DNA of 64,000 nucleotides from Warburgia ugandensis (lineage: Eukaryota; Streptophyta; Magnoliopsida; Canellales; Canellaceae), in assembly GCA_035236585.1 (NCBI GenBank), contig CP141132.1, positions 26,681,445 through 26,745,444 of the forward strand, given 5' to 3'. Positions 1-15,113 of this stretch are shown here, in pieces. The notes beneath the pieces are model-generated. The model was not told the DNA's origin. It was given only the letters and a program-made list of their open reading frames with translations, and ran no database searches. The number at the start of each line of letters is the position of its first letter. Position 1 is the first letter of the stretch. The position numbers and the translations under genes are program-made.

Positions 1-496
1 CAAGAAGGGTAAGTAGGTGAAGGAGCACTAGAGGCAGCAGGGGATCATTATCGCATTCTGAGGTTCACACCAATGTACGTAGTTGACTTAAGTTATTTGA
101 ACTCGTATATGGGCTGTATAGATTTAACAGTTTCCTTACTGTAGACTTATGGACTTGGTTTCATGGATGGATGTCGAGTTGTGATGGACAAATAATTGTT
201 CTTGATGATTTTTAATATTTCCAGTATTATAAATTGTGATTTTTGTTGTGGTTTGTTTATAGATAGATATGATACATTTTATGTCATGTGCTGATGTCAT
301 TTCCTTCTATTCTCAATATTGCATTTTTTTTATGTGTGTAGATTGTTTGACGCCAGAGGCTTGGAAAATTGTATTGTTACTTAGATTTTCATACTGTTGA
401 AATAGTTTTAATTTATTAATATTTCAAAAAGGGATCTTGCCTATTTTATATTTATGACATATATATGTATTTGGTGTTTAAAATTTTGAGGCATCA
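1..496 (+). repeat. 3' part of the left LTR of the Tekay-like element
   Basis: The segment aligns along its length with 7734-8232 and ends in the same GGCATCA. The primer-binding site follows five bases later. About 3 kb of this LTR must lie before position 1. Confidence 0.9.
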
Positions 497-501
497 TAGA
501 T

Positions 502-514
502 TGGTATCAGAGCC
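502..514 (+). other. Primer-binding site, initiator tRNA-Met type
   Basis: TGGTATCAGAGCC is the usual complement to the 3' end of plant initiator tRNA-Met and lies just after the left LTR end at 496. Confidence 0.9.
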
Positions 515-611
515 CAGTCTACTTCATCATGACCACATCAATGAGTCCACTTAAGTGTTATAGACCATAAGGTGATTGAACTTACTCTAGATTATATTGG
601 TGTTATGATAG

Positions 612-1787
612 ATGGCTCTTAAGAGGAGAACGAGATCCATGCCTGCCCCACCCTTGCTGAGCCCTCGGGGCAGGGGAAACATGAGGTGGACTTAGTGACC
701 CAAGTGATTCAAGGTATGATACCACACATACATCAACATGTTTGGGCAATAGTACACACCACAAACTCAGCACCCATGGCTATGACTGCCATGGCCCCAA
801 TGGACGTTTCAACTTAGTCATCCCATCAGGTACCAATACTACTAGCACCTAGAGCCACAGAAGGCGATGCCTCGAGGAGTGTAGGTAAAGTAGACAAACT
901 GCTAGAAAGATTTCAAAAGATGGTACCATACTTCAATGGGAAAGGTGACAAACTAAGGAGGTGGAAAGGTGGTTATTTGAGGTCAAAAGGGCATTTGAGG
1001 CTATGAAGGTTCCTACAGAGGACCAAGTGCAGATAGATGCCTAGCTATTAATGGGTGAGGTAGGGTTTTGGTGGCAGACTTTTCAGAGGATGTGCTCTTC
1101 TACTACTAAGGCACTTACTTGAGAGGCCTTAGGAAGGCCTTTGATGACCAGTACTTCCCACCTCATTCCCTACAGGCAATGAAGAGGGAGTTTGCCACCT
1201 TAGAGCAGCATGACATAAAGGTTCAGTAGTACTTGAATCAATTTACCTGACTAGGGAGATTTGCGCCCAATACTTTTGCCTCGTACAAGGAGGCTATTGA
1301 CAGATTTGTAGATGGGTTGAGGAACCAGGTGATTATTACACGCCATACAACTAAGTGATAGGCAATGAATATGGGCTCAATTTTAGAGAGAGATTTTCTC
1401 TGAACTAAAGGTAGTCCAAGCTAGCCCAATAAGGCAAGAGAGCTTTTGTACAATCACAGATGAAGAGGGTATCATAATAGCAGCAAACTAGTAGGCAGAG
1501 GAGAAACACGGATAGTGGGAGGTGCCATAGGTGTAGAGATAGACACCTAGGGTAGCCATGCCCTAGGGGGTAGCAGACAGCAATAGCTGCGACAACAACA
1601 GTCACTCTCACAAAGACAGCTATTTAGATGTTTTGGCTGTGGAGAGATGGGACACTTCCATAGGGATTGTCCTAGAGGGCAGAGAGACAAGCAGACTGAG
1701 GTTGAAAGCACTGCCGAGGTGGAGCCATGTAGCCAGTGGGGAGTGTTTTCCATTACATAGGGGCAGGCATAGGCCTTAAACTAGGTC
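612..1787 (+). pseudogene. gag remnant of the Tekay-like element
   Basis: A methionine at 612 opens a basic N-terminus (MALKRRTRSMPAP). A CCHC zinc knuckle of the CFGCGEMGHFHRDC type is readable at about 1630-1675, which fixes the region as nucleocapsid. The frame is broken several times; it is a fossil. Confidence 0.75.
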
Positions 1788-4660
1788 ATGGAAGGTACTT
1801 TCCTTATCTTTGATAGCCATGCTAGGGTCCTTTTTTATTCAGGGTCCACTCACTCTATTATTTCTAGCATAGTTGCATCATCTCTGGATAAGTATACATA
1901 TATGTTAGCTTTTAGACTTGATGTCATGACACCTGTGGGAGAGGCAATCAAGGCTAGTGAGTACCTCCGAGGGGTACCAGTGGATATATTGGGTGTAAAG
2001 ATGGATGCCGACCTTATTTTGCTAGATATGATTGATTATGATGTTATTTTAGGAATGGACTAGTTAGCCACCTATTGGACTACTGTGGATTTTTGCAAGA
2101 GAGTTACTTTTAGTGTACCTAGATAGTCAGTGACCTTGTTCCAGGGTAGGAAGAACATCACTGGTGCATGTGTCATTTCTACAATGAAGGTGGCAAAATA
2201 CTATTCACAAGGTTGCTTAGTCTTCCTTGCTGGTGTAATAGTGGAGGACAGCGGGCAGCCTCAGATTGGGGACATCTATGTCATACTAGAGTTTGCAAAT
2301 GTCTTTCTTGAGGAGTTTCCAGGATTACCATCACACAGGGAAATCAATTTTACTATTGATCTAGTGCCATGTATAGCACCCATTTCCAAAGCACCATACA
2401 GGATGGCCCCATAGAGCTAAGAGAGCTCAAGGTCTAGTTGTAGGAGTTACTTGACAAAGGCCTTATTAGACACAGTGGATCTCCCTAGGGAGCACTAGCC
2501 CTTTCGGTGAAGAAAAAGGATGGATAGTTGCAATTATGTATAGATTATCAGTTGTTGAATAGTGTCACAGTGAAGAACCAAATACCCTGCCTCACATTGA
2601 TGATTTATTTGATCAACTTCAGTAACATAGATATTCTCGAAGGTAGATTTGAGATTGAGATACCACTAATTGAGGATCAAAGAGGAAGAAATCTCCAAGA
2701 CTACCTTTAGAAGTCGTTATGGTCATTATGAGTTCCTAGTGTGTGCCTTTTGGTTTAACCAATGCACTGTTAGTGTTTATGGACTTGATAAATTGGGTCT
2801 TTCGGATTTATCAGTATAAGTTTGTTATAGTGTTTGTGGATGATGTCCTGATTTATTTGCCCAGCCATGAGGTGCATAGGGAACATCTTCATGTGATGTT
2901 GGATACCCTACATCGTCATCGCTTACATGCTAAGTTTAGTAAGTGTGATTTTAGGCTGGAGCAGGTGCATATCCTTGCCATTTGGTATCAAATGATGAAG
3001 TGGCTGTAGACCCTGCTAAGGTGGAAGTAGTGCTGAACTGGGAGAGACCTACGATGGTAACTGAGATTTGTAGCTTTCTCAAACTGGCAGGGTATTATCA
3101 TAGATTCATCAAGGGATTCTCAAGGATTGTTTTACCTCTAACTACCCTAACTAGGTAGGACACCATGTATGTTTGGAGTGATGCTTGTGAGGAGAGCTTT
3201 TAGGAGCTCAAGAGGGCACTTACCTCTGCACTGGGTGGTTATGTAGTTTATTGTGATGCCCCTAGTAAGGGACTGAGAGTAGTACTGATGCAGCATGGGA
3301 AGGTAATGGCCATTGAACGTGCATGAGGTGAACTACCCTACCCATGATTTGTAGTTAGCAGCAATGGTATTTGCATTAAAGTCCTAAAGGCACTATTTGT
3401 ACGATGAGAAAATTGAAGTGTTAGCTAACCATATGAGCCTTAAGTATTTCTTTGCTCAGAGTGACCTAAACATGAGACAACATAGGTTGGTAGAATATCT
3501 AAAGGACTATGACTTCACCATTCAGTACCATCCTAGGAAGGCAAACATTGTGGTGGATGCCTTGAGCAGGAAGTCAAGGGCAATGATTGCCAACTTATTA
3601 GTCAGATCGAGATTCCTTAATAGGATTTTACAAGCACAAATAGTGGATGTAGAAACCTAAGCACCAGTAGATAACACAGACTTTACTAGAGGATAGGATG
3701 GTGGCATCAGGTTCTAGGGAAGGCTAGTAGTTGCTACAATTGATGCTTTGAGATGTGAGCTCCTTCAGGAGGCTCACTAGTCATAGTTCACCATTCATCT
3801 TGGGGGTACAAAGATGTATCGGGATCTGAGATGACATTTCTGGTGGAATGGAATGAAGAAAGACATCAAGAAATGTGTAACATGGTGTTTGACCTGTCAA
3901 TAGGTCAAGGATGAACACCAAAGAATTGCAAGGTTACTTTAGACACTAGATCTCCCTAAGTGAAAATGGGGTCATATCACTATGGATTTTATAGTTGGTC
4001 TTCCGATGACTGCAAGTGGACATGACATGATATGGGGTATTGTAGACAAAATGACAAAGTCTGCTCACTTCCTTCTCGTTGACAAAGTTAGACAGTTGAC
4101 AATCTAACGAGATTGCATGTCAAGGAAATTGTGAGCTTACATGGGATTCCCTTGATTATCATCTTAGACAAGGACATTAGATTCACCTCAAAGTATTGGC
4201 AGAGTGTCCAAGAGGCCTTGGGATTAACATTGAGGTTCAACATAGCTTTTCACCCCCAGACTAATGGTTAGACAAAGAGGACCATCCAAACTATTGAGGA
4301 CATGTTGAGAGCTTGCGCCATTGATTGGAAAGGTACCTGGGATGGTCATTTATCGAATGTAGAGTTTGCATATAATAGCAACTAGCATGCAAGTATTGGT
4401 ATGACCCCATACGATGCACTGTATGGTAAACCATGTCAATCACCCCTATGCTGGAATAATGTGGAAGAGAGACACCTTGTAAGGTCAGAGTGGAGAGACC
4501 AGTACGAATTTTGGACCAAAAGGTCCCGGAGTTGAGAATCAAGACTATTCCATTAGTTAAGGTCCTCTGGTAGCACTATTCTACATAGGAGACTACATGG
4601 GAGACAAAGGAGGAGATGAGGTGGACCCATCCAGAGTTATTTGTATAGTTGTACTAAATT
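1788..4660 (+). pseudogene. pol remnant: protease, RT, RNase H, integrase, chromodomain
   Basis: Parts are recognisable in order. A retropepsin-like segment lies near 1800-2060. Reverse transcriptase lies at about 2400-3010, with a VDDVLIY-like core near 2840. RNase H lies at about 3250-3600 and ends in the typical YHPRKAN...VDALSRK. Integrase lies at about 3720-4480, with the zinc-binding N-terminus near 3800-3900 and a HPQTNG-like stretch near 4255. A chromodomain-like tail follows at about 4540-4650. The final AAATTTTGAGGATGAAATTT at 4656-4675 is the usual junction before the polypurine tract in this clade. Broken, with many interruptions. Confidence 0.85.
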
Positions 4661-4689
4661 TTGAGGATGAAATTTTTGTGAGGAAAGGA

Positions 4690-8232
<3,543 letters not shown>

Positions 8233-9267
8233 CCTAACAAGCATGTCCTAGCTGTTTTCTAACTACGAAAAGCAGGTAGGCATCTTTTTCCTAGAAGGAA
8301 AGTTGTGACACCCCAGGTTTTTCCAACAATAAAATAATAATTTATGAAAATAGTCGGGATCCTTGTTTTAAAACTTTGATTTTTAAATTGACCAAAAACA
8401 AAAACTTGAATAAAAGCACTTCTTTCACATTGCGGGACTCATACTACCACAAAATCATAAATTAAACGGCGAAATGAAATCCCATTTCTACCAAAAATTC
8501 AACAGAGTCTCCTCTGTATGTTGGACCATTGTACATCGCACATGCAATACAAATTCACCTAATAAACACAACATATGACACAACACATGGAGACATGGTC
8601 TCCACACCCATCATCCAAATCAAATACAATTTTCAATAAAAATGTACACTCCAACAGTGGATAAGAAAATCAAGTCATAACAAAATACCCAAGGTCCCTC
8701 CATACAGCCATAACATCCGACATGAATTCATATCTTCACGTCTAGGTCACATTGCAATTTACAGTGAAGTACAGTCCATAAACAATAACTAAAGCAAGGT
8801 CTTAAACAAACCTTATCATCTCTAAAATGTCTTCAATGCTTCACTATGAACCCTCATCACTTTCGCTTGATCTATCAACGTGTCCACCTGTTGCAACTCT
8901 CTATATTTGAGGCATTGCAAACAAAGCAATGACTCAACAAAGTTATGCTTGTCATATGGCGTAGAGTATCAAGATCATGGTAAATCTCATAAGATGGATA
9001 TATACAAAGCCCACAAAAAATTAGACATTCATGATGAATAATACAGGAGAATCATGGTATAAACAAATCGATATCAATCCTGAGCATAATGGCATACAAA
9101 ACATGAAAAAAAATACATGGATATATGTCCATCAAAACAATGAAAACCTGTGTCCATAGAATAATATAATGCATGTAAAAATCAACAAAACATCATGCAC
9201 AATCAAGCTCTATGAGTGTCTCAACTACACTCACGGCAACGTGGGCCTAACTCTCAGTACTTTCCAC

Positions 9268-9495
9268 TTTCACCCTTTCACCCATGATGGGGCACTCAAG
9301 CACTCACGAAACTATGCATTCCAATCCCACTTTCACCCTTTCACCCACACGGGGCACTCAAGCACTTCGGCACTCATGGAAAGACTCATTCCAAACCTTT
9401 CACCCACACAAGGCACTCAGGCACTCACAAAAAGACACATTCTAATCCCGCTTTCACCCTTTCACCCACACGGGATACTCAGGCACTCACTAGGG
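9268..9495. repeat. Imperfect tandem repeat of about 60-68 bp inside LTR Z
   Basis: Four units share CTTTCACCC(TTTCACCC)A followed by GGGGCACTCAAGCACTCAC-like text. The open frame across it is a by-product of the repeat. Confidence 0.85.
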
Positions 9496-11658
9496 GGTGC
9501 ATCCCATCACAACCTCAATTATCCCAATTGACAAGGCATAAGTAACTCTTATGGATAACATTCTCAATAAGATCTGATCAAAGACATGGTAGTGTACCAT
9601 CAATCATATGTTAAACTATATGGATAAATCATATAGATCTAGATGTCATAATATCAACCATATATAATAAAGGAATTTTCATAAAAACATCATAATGCAT
9701 AATCGTTCTCAATAAAACCAAATCAAGAGAGTAATTCAATATATCAACATCATACACCGAAAATCAGTGTATAACATCCTTAATAATCAATCGATGCAAC
9801 TAAAATATACTAGAAACAGTGCATAAATCAAGCACAAAAGAAGTAGCAAGCATATCAGCAATACATGTTGAAAAATGATCTCATGCAACATGGCAGAGCA
9901 TAAAACTCATGCCTCAAAGTTTCAAATAATACGTCATGATTTAAGAAATCATGGAAAAAATCTCAAATGTAATCACCTACCTCAGACAAAGTACCACTTG
10001 TTTGTACCTCTCGAATCAATCAAACCCGACTTTAGTGTAGTCCTCCATAGTTCCATTACCTGGATACATATCACATCCAGTCACACTTAGAATCCAATTC
10101 ACCTAACTTGGATTCTTAATTACACAATCATTACATTTTCGTCTTTCAATACATCGTGTATAAGATATTTCAATGATTCCCAACCATAAAATCTCAAGGT
10201 GGGGCCAGCCTTAATTGGCTACTAATTCAAATCATACTTAATCTAGCCCACTCATAATTAGTTAGTCATTTTCTTAATTATATCATTGCATATTTAGAGC
10301 TATTAGGCTCAAATCATATCAATATTGGTAATTTATCATTTAAATCAATTAATCAGGCATTACTACATGAATATCATGCTCAATCATATCTAATTGGAAT
10401 CAAACCACTCCATCAAATGATTAAGACTATAATCTTACCTTGAACAAGTCAATCTAAAGAACCTCTAGCTATCTACTTGGTCAAATCGTCCACCGATTGC
10501 CTCAATTGTGCTTGATCATCAGACATCCATGCTGATCTCATCAAAGATCCTCACCTGATCGCCCCAGATCACATAACAACTTGGTAATTCTAATCAATTA
10601 ATCCAATTAAGAATATTAGATGGTTTGGATCATCCAATTGGATCCAATGTCATACTTGGATCTTCAGTTGATCTCAGCCATTAATCAAGATTGCCTAAAT
10701 CATCTCCATAAGCTCTTCAGATCAAGAATTCTTGTATAGATCCTTGATCTGCACTTCATGAGGGTCACTACAAACTACTTGGATCGAAAAAATGAAGCCA
10801 AATCAGACACTCTGACCTTCGATCAAAGGTCTAGTCAAATTGATAGATAGATCTTCCTTGATCGAAGAATGGGAAGATGGGTATCATTCCCCACGTTGCC
10901 AAGATCACGGATCTTCGAGATCTTTCTTGGATTAGTTAGAATCGCAAGTCAAAGTTCAAGCATAAAAAGGGTCACTAGGTCAACTCAATGTCTCCCAAAC
11001 GAGTTGGGGTGAGTTGACTCCATGAGTTGACTCAACTCTAACTCACTAGAGTTAGGGGAGACAGGGAAGATGGTGGAGGAGGAGATAGTCGGGTGATATC
11101 CAGTCCCGTACACCACCTGATCCAGGGTAGAAGAGGGCAAAGGAGCGGGAAACCAGTCCAAACTCTTTGGCCTACCATTGGCCATGCTAAGCCGATCAGA
11201 ATGGAAGACAAGGGTAGGGTTTCGGGTACCCTCCTCACACACACCCAAGTCCGACCAAAATCTTGTTGGACAAAAAGGAAAGGCCGGAGGAAATGGTGGT
11301 CGAACTAGAGGGAGGTGAAACAACAGTGGAGAGAGGTCGAATAGGGGAAGTAGAAGGGGTCATTGATCGCACGCACTGTTTCCTCTCCAATCAATGGTCT
11401 AAATCTCCATGGATCCCCAAATAACCATAAGGTTTTGGTTCTTGATTGTTCACTAAAAAGATTGATAGGCTCGGATCATCAATTCGAGCTGCCATCTTCT
11501 CCGACAATAGCCTGCAACTCTGGCCACCCGAAACCCTTGTTTTTCCCAACTCGTCAGTGTCACAAACTTTTCCAGTGAGCTAAGTGCCTCTCCTTCCTCT
11601 TTCTTCTCCCTCTTCTCCTCCTTCTTCCTCCTCTTCTCCTTCTTCTTCTCTTCTCTTT

Positions 11659-11765
11659 CTTCTTCTTCTTCTTCTTCTTCTTCTTCTTCTTCTTCTTCTT
11701 CTTCTTCTTCTTCTTCTTCTTCTTCTTCTTCTTCTTCTTCTTCTTCTTCTTCTTCTTCTTCTTCT
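11659..11765. repeat. (TTC)n / (GAA)n microsatellite, about 36 units
   Basis: Uninterrupted TTC repeat preceded by an impure CT-rich tract from 11584. It yields poly-Leu and poly-Lys open frames that are not genes. It lies near the start of minus-strand LTR Z. Confidence 0.97.
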
Positions 11766-12869
11766 CAGTCGGGTTCTCCCTATGCGTTGGGTTCGGGCTC
11801 ATTTCTCACTTAAACGAGGTGGGGTGCCCATATCAAACACAACCCCACTATTTAAGCCAAATTTCCTTTTTTATTTTTTTTTGTGATGTTACAAAAGTGA
11901 AGCTCTTTCCCTTGTAATTTTGTCATGTTTGGATAATTGAAAGCTAAGCAATAAGTAAGGAATAAGGTTTAGGGAAAAGGGGGAAAGATCTACGATTCTA
12001 AAGTTATTTGAATCTAAGGTTTCCTATTTTGGAAACCACTTGATCATTAATTGTGAAATTAGGGGCATCTTTTTCCTATGGAGATGCCTCCCTCCTTTAG
12101 CTTGTAACTCTAGGTCTATTGAATGGAAAAAGAGTGGGAGATGGAGTTGGAAAGTACAATTCTCTCTTGATGGGTCCACCAATGTATAGTCATCTTACTT
12201 TTTATATAATTCTCTTAAACTATCTTATTAACCTTGAAAATCTAAATTTACAAAGTGGATCATTGCTTGAATTCTCCTCCAATTGTATGACTCCATGTGC
12301 CATTTGGATTAATTGGATTATGTGGCACACTTTGAGGGCTCATTTGGCTTGGCTTCATGGCTCACACACTTAGGTTTAATGGCTAGGCTTGAATTCCTTA
12401 GCTTGTCACCTTCTCTCATGGCTATATGGGTAAGGTAGTGGAAATGTAAGGCTTGCTTCATGAGCCCATTTTAGTCACCTTTAGCTCTTCCATTTATCCA
12501 TCAACTTGCCTTGATATGATCATAGACCTTGATCTACTTTGAAATGTTGAAATGTAGGCCTTAACTAGATCTTTTGATCTTTATCTTCAATTCTCATCTC
12601 GATAAATCTCAGCCCTTGGATCATCTCTCCATGACCCACAAAAGGTGAAAAATCATAATTAAATCCAAAAAATATATGATCAGTCATATACTTACTCCAA
12701 ATTAGCCTCTAAACTTATAAATATCAAAATTTTGAATTATTAGGTCAGAAATGCATGTGTTACAAATTTTCGGCCAAAATTCCTAATTTAACACTATAAG
12801 GTATAACACATGGGCAATTAATTTGATATTTTTCATACAAAATTGAACACTTATCATCCAAATCCCAAA

Positions 12870-14690
12870 AATTCATAATCTATTCAAAGTCCTCCTGTTT
12901 AAAGGTTCTTACAACTACTTAGAGATAGAGAATCCTATAGTTCCAATTCTTCTAAATCAAAATAGAATTTTAAAGTCATATAAACTCTAACATCATAAGA
13001 CTCCTAAGTCCTAATTAGTGGGTCCTAGTTGATATATATAATTGGGCTCTCAGTTTTGACTTTCCTTCCAAAATGATTCTTGAGTTTAGCTAGAGACTTG
13101 AACGAACACATAGTCCAACAAACAAGGACTTCTAAATTAATTTAGAGTCCCATTGTTTCAAGACTAATAAGTTTACTTAAAGAGTTCTACAAGCATAAGA
13201 TGTCCAAGATAAAACTGAATCATAGCACTCTTAAGTGAGCCCCAGTTGATACACAAGTGAGCACCTAGTTTCTTCTTGATTGACCCTTGAGTTTAAAAAG
13301 TGTCCTAAACCTATCTAAAGGCTAACAACTCAAGACTCTTGAACCAAATGGAGACCTACAGTTACTTAACTCCTAAACTTAATTAAAGTCTATCAATTAT
13401 TAGACTTCTAAAACTTCGTTAGTCTCCTATGGTTAAACATTGCTAAATCTATTTAGAGACCTATAGCCCTCAGACTTCTGAACTCCATTAGTGCCCTAAA
13501 GCTTAGTGATTCCTAAACCTACTAAAATTCCTCCAACATTCATATTTTTGAACTCTGTTAGTGTCCTAAAGCTTAAAGACTCCTAAACCTATTCAAAATC
13601 CTACACCTATCAGACACAGGAACATACTCAAGTTCCTAGCTTAAAGACTCCTCATCCTGCTCAAAGTATAGTAGCTTAAGACCAATGAACCTAGTAAAAG
13701 TTCCTATAGCACCAAACTTCTAACTCAAGTGAAATTCCAATAGCTTAAGACTTTTCAATCAAATTAAAGTCCCATAGCTCAAGACTTTTGACTCTAGTAA
13801 AATTCCTATAACCTAAAACTTCTAAATCCAATCAAATCCCCATAGCTTGAGACCCCTAATCACCCTATAAGACTTACACCTCAAGACTTTTAAATGTCTT
13901 ATAGCTCAAGATTCCTTGCACAAACTAAACTCCTAAAGTCCAAGAATTCTTTTCCAAAATAATGACTTATGAACTAAGACACTTGAATCAATGATAGTTC
14001 TAGTGACATTAGAGTTCTTGGTTAACTAAAAGTTCTATGACCTAAGAGTCCTAGAATGATAAAAATTCTTGTGACACTAGAGTCCTTGGTTGACTAATAG
14101 TCCTATGGTCTATGAGTCCTAAGATGATGGGATTTCTAGAGACATTAGAATTTTGGGATGATGAAAGTTTTGAAATCTAAGAGTCCTTGGATGAATAAAA
14201 TTCTAAAGACATTAAAGACTTTGGATGATTGAAGTCCTAAGATCTAAGAGCACCTGAAAGAGTAAATTCTAGAGATGTTAAATACCTTGGATGATTAAAG
14301 TCCCAAGACCTTAAATCCCTTCAACGACTCAAATTTTTGAGGATTTAGAGTCCTTGTTGACTAAGAATCTTAAGACATAAGCATCCTAAGTGAACTAAAA
14401 TCTAGTGACCTTAAATTCTATAGATAGCATTATAAGACTAAGAGTCCTAAGAGTAGTCAAAGTTCTACCAACTCAAAAAGTCCTAAAAATAAATGAAAAT
14501 AATCAAATGAACCCATATCTTGAAGAGTCCAAAAAATAAAGGACTCTACCCAAATGGACTTGTAGCTTAAAGAGTCCCACAAATCAAGAGCTCTCAATAG
14601 TCTTAGAAATTAAGGACTTTAACCAAAATGGTCTTATCAATTGAAAGGCCCTCAAAATGATGAAGGATTAAACTAGGAAGGTTTCATCGA
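12870..14690. repeat. Diverged 34/68-bp tandem repeat, about 1.8 kb
   Basis: From 13984 to about 14460 successive units of 66-70 bp begin GACATTAGAG, GACACTAGAG, GACATTAGAA, GACATTAAAG, GATGTTAAAT and so on. Each carries a GAGTCCT-type core and a TTGGATGA-type middle. From about 13300 to 13930 half-units of about 34 bp (AGACTTYTnAAnCnnnTnAA...CCTATAGCTT) are visible. Divergence is high. It lies directly inside the X LTR, where Ogre/Tat elements are known to carry 3'-UTR minisatellites. Confidence 0.8.
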
Positions 14691-15113
14691 GTCAACATCC
14701 ATGAACAATTGAAATTGTGATCACATAATGTGTTAGGAGAAGATACACTACATATTTAAAGGATTTAAGACTTATGCCCTCTTGCGCTAATCCATCAATG
14801 GAAACACATACACGCATGCACGTGCACACATAGACACACACATATCTCCACTAACAACAAATGGACATATCTCCACTAACAACAAATGGCTAAAGAGATG
14901 TGACACTTATTCCTAATGATGCTATGCAACTCCATCTCCATGAAGAGAGTTTTTCCATGCATGTGAGGCCAACTATTGCCATTATTGGTATCAAACCAAT
15001 AGCTATTCGCACAAGCTAAATCTTCTAATAGATAATTGAACAAAGAAGTAATTCAAATTTAATTAAATCATTTGTCTCTAGATGCTTATTCTCATCCAAA
15101 ATAAAGATACCTA
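14691..15113. other. Unassigned sequence between tandem repeat and Y-family element
   Basis: No gene recognised. It holds a short CA/CG-rich stretch (CACATACACGCATGCACGTG near 14804) and a direct repeat CATATCTCCACTAACAACAA (14840 and 14865). It probably belongs to the X element interior. Confidence 0.5.

Larger units (their letters stand above)
8304..11893 (-). mobile_element. Solo LTR 'Z', 3.6 kb, with 5-bp target duplication
   Basis: It starts TGTGACACCCC, ends GATGTTACA, and is flanked by AAAGT at 8299-8303 and 11894-11898. The uninterrupted target sequence survives in the paralogue near 18864-18900 (GAAGGAAAGTGGAACTC). No gag or pol part is present. A block GGGGTGCCCATATCAAAC at 11820-11837 matches the minus-strand LTR at 42447-42472, which sets the orientation as minus. 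Family: Tekay-like chromovirus. Confidence 0.9.
8233..12856 (-). mobile_element. LTR 'X' (minus strand), right part, split by later insertions
   Basis: Bases 8233-8303 and 11894-12856 align with the complete X LTR at 17087-19859: for example, the GGCATCTTTTTC...GAAGGAAAGT stretch, the GCTTGAATTCCTTAGCTTGTCACC stretch, and the terminal CACTTATCA. The rest of X lies before the window, so two insertions separate its parts. The adjoining diverged tandem repeat suggests this is the 3' LTR of an X element rather than a solo LTR. That is inference because the left end is not visible. Confidence 0.8.

Noticed and set aside
9169-9531. 120-codon His/Thr-rich open frame
   Set aside because: Generated by the 60-68-bp tandem repeat in LTR Z.
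11560-11886. Poly-Lys and poly-Leu open frames on opposite strands
   Set aside because: Read-through of a TTC/GAA microsatellite inside a solo LTR.
12870-14690. CRISPR-like array
   Set aside because: Units are contiguous and diverged, with no constant repeat and unique spacers; this is plant nuclear DNA.
14978-15000. ATTGGTATCAAACCAAT, like an initiator tRNA-Met primer site
   Set aside because: A small palindrome without an adjacent LTR end; probably coincidence.
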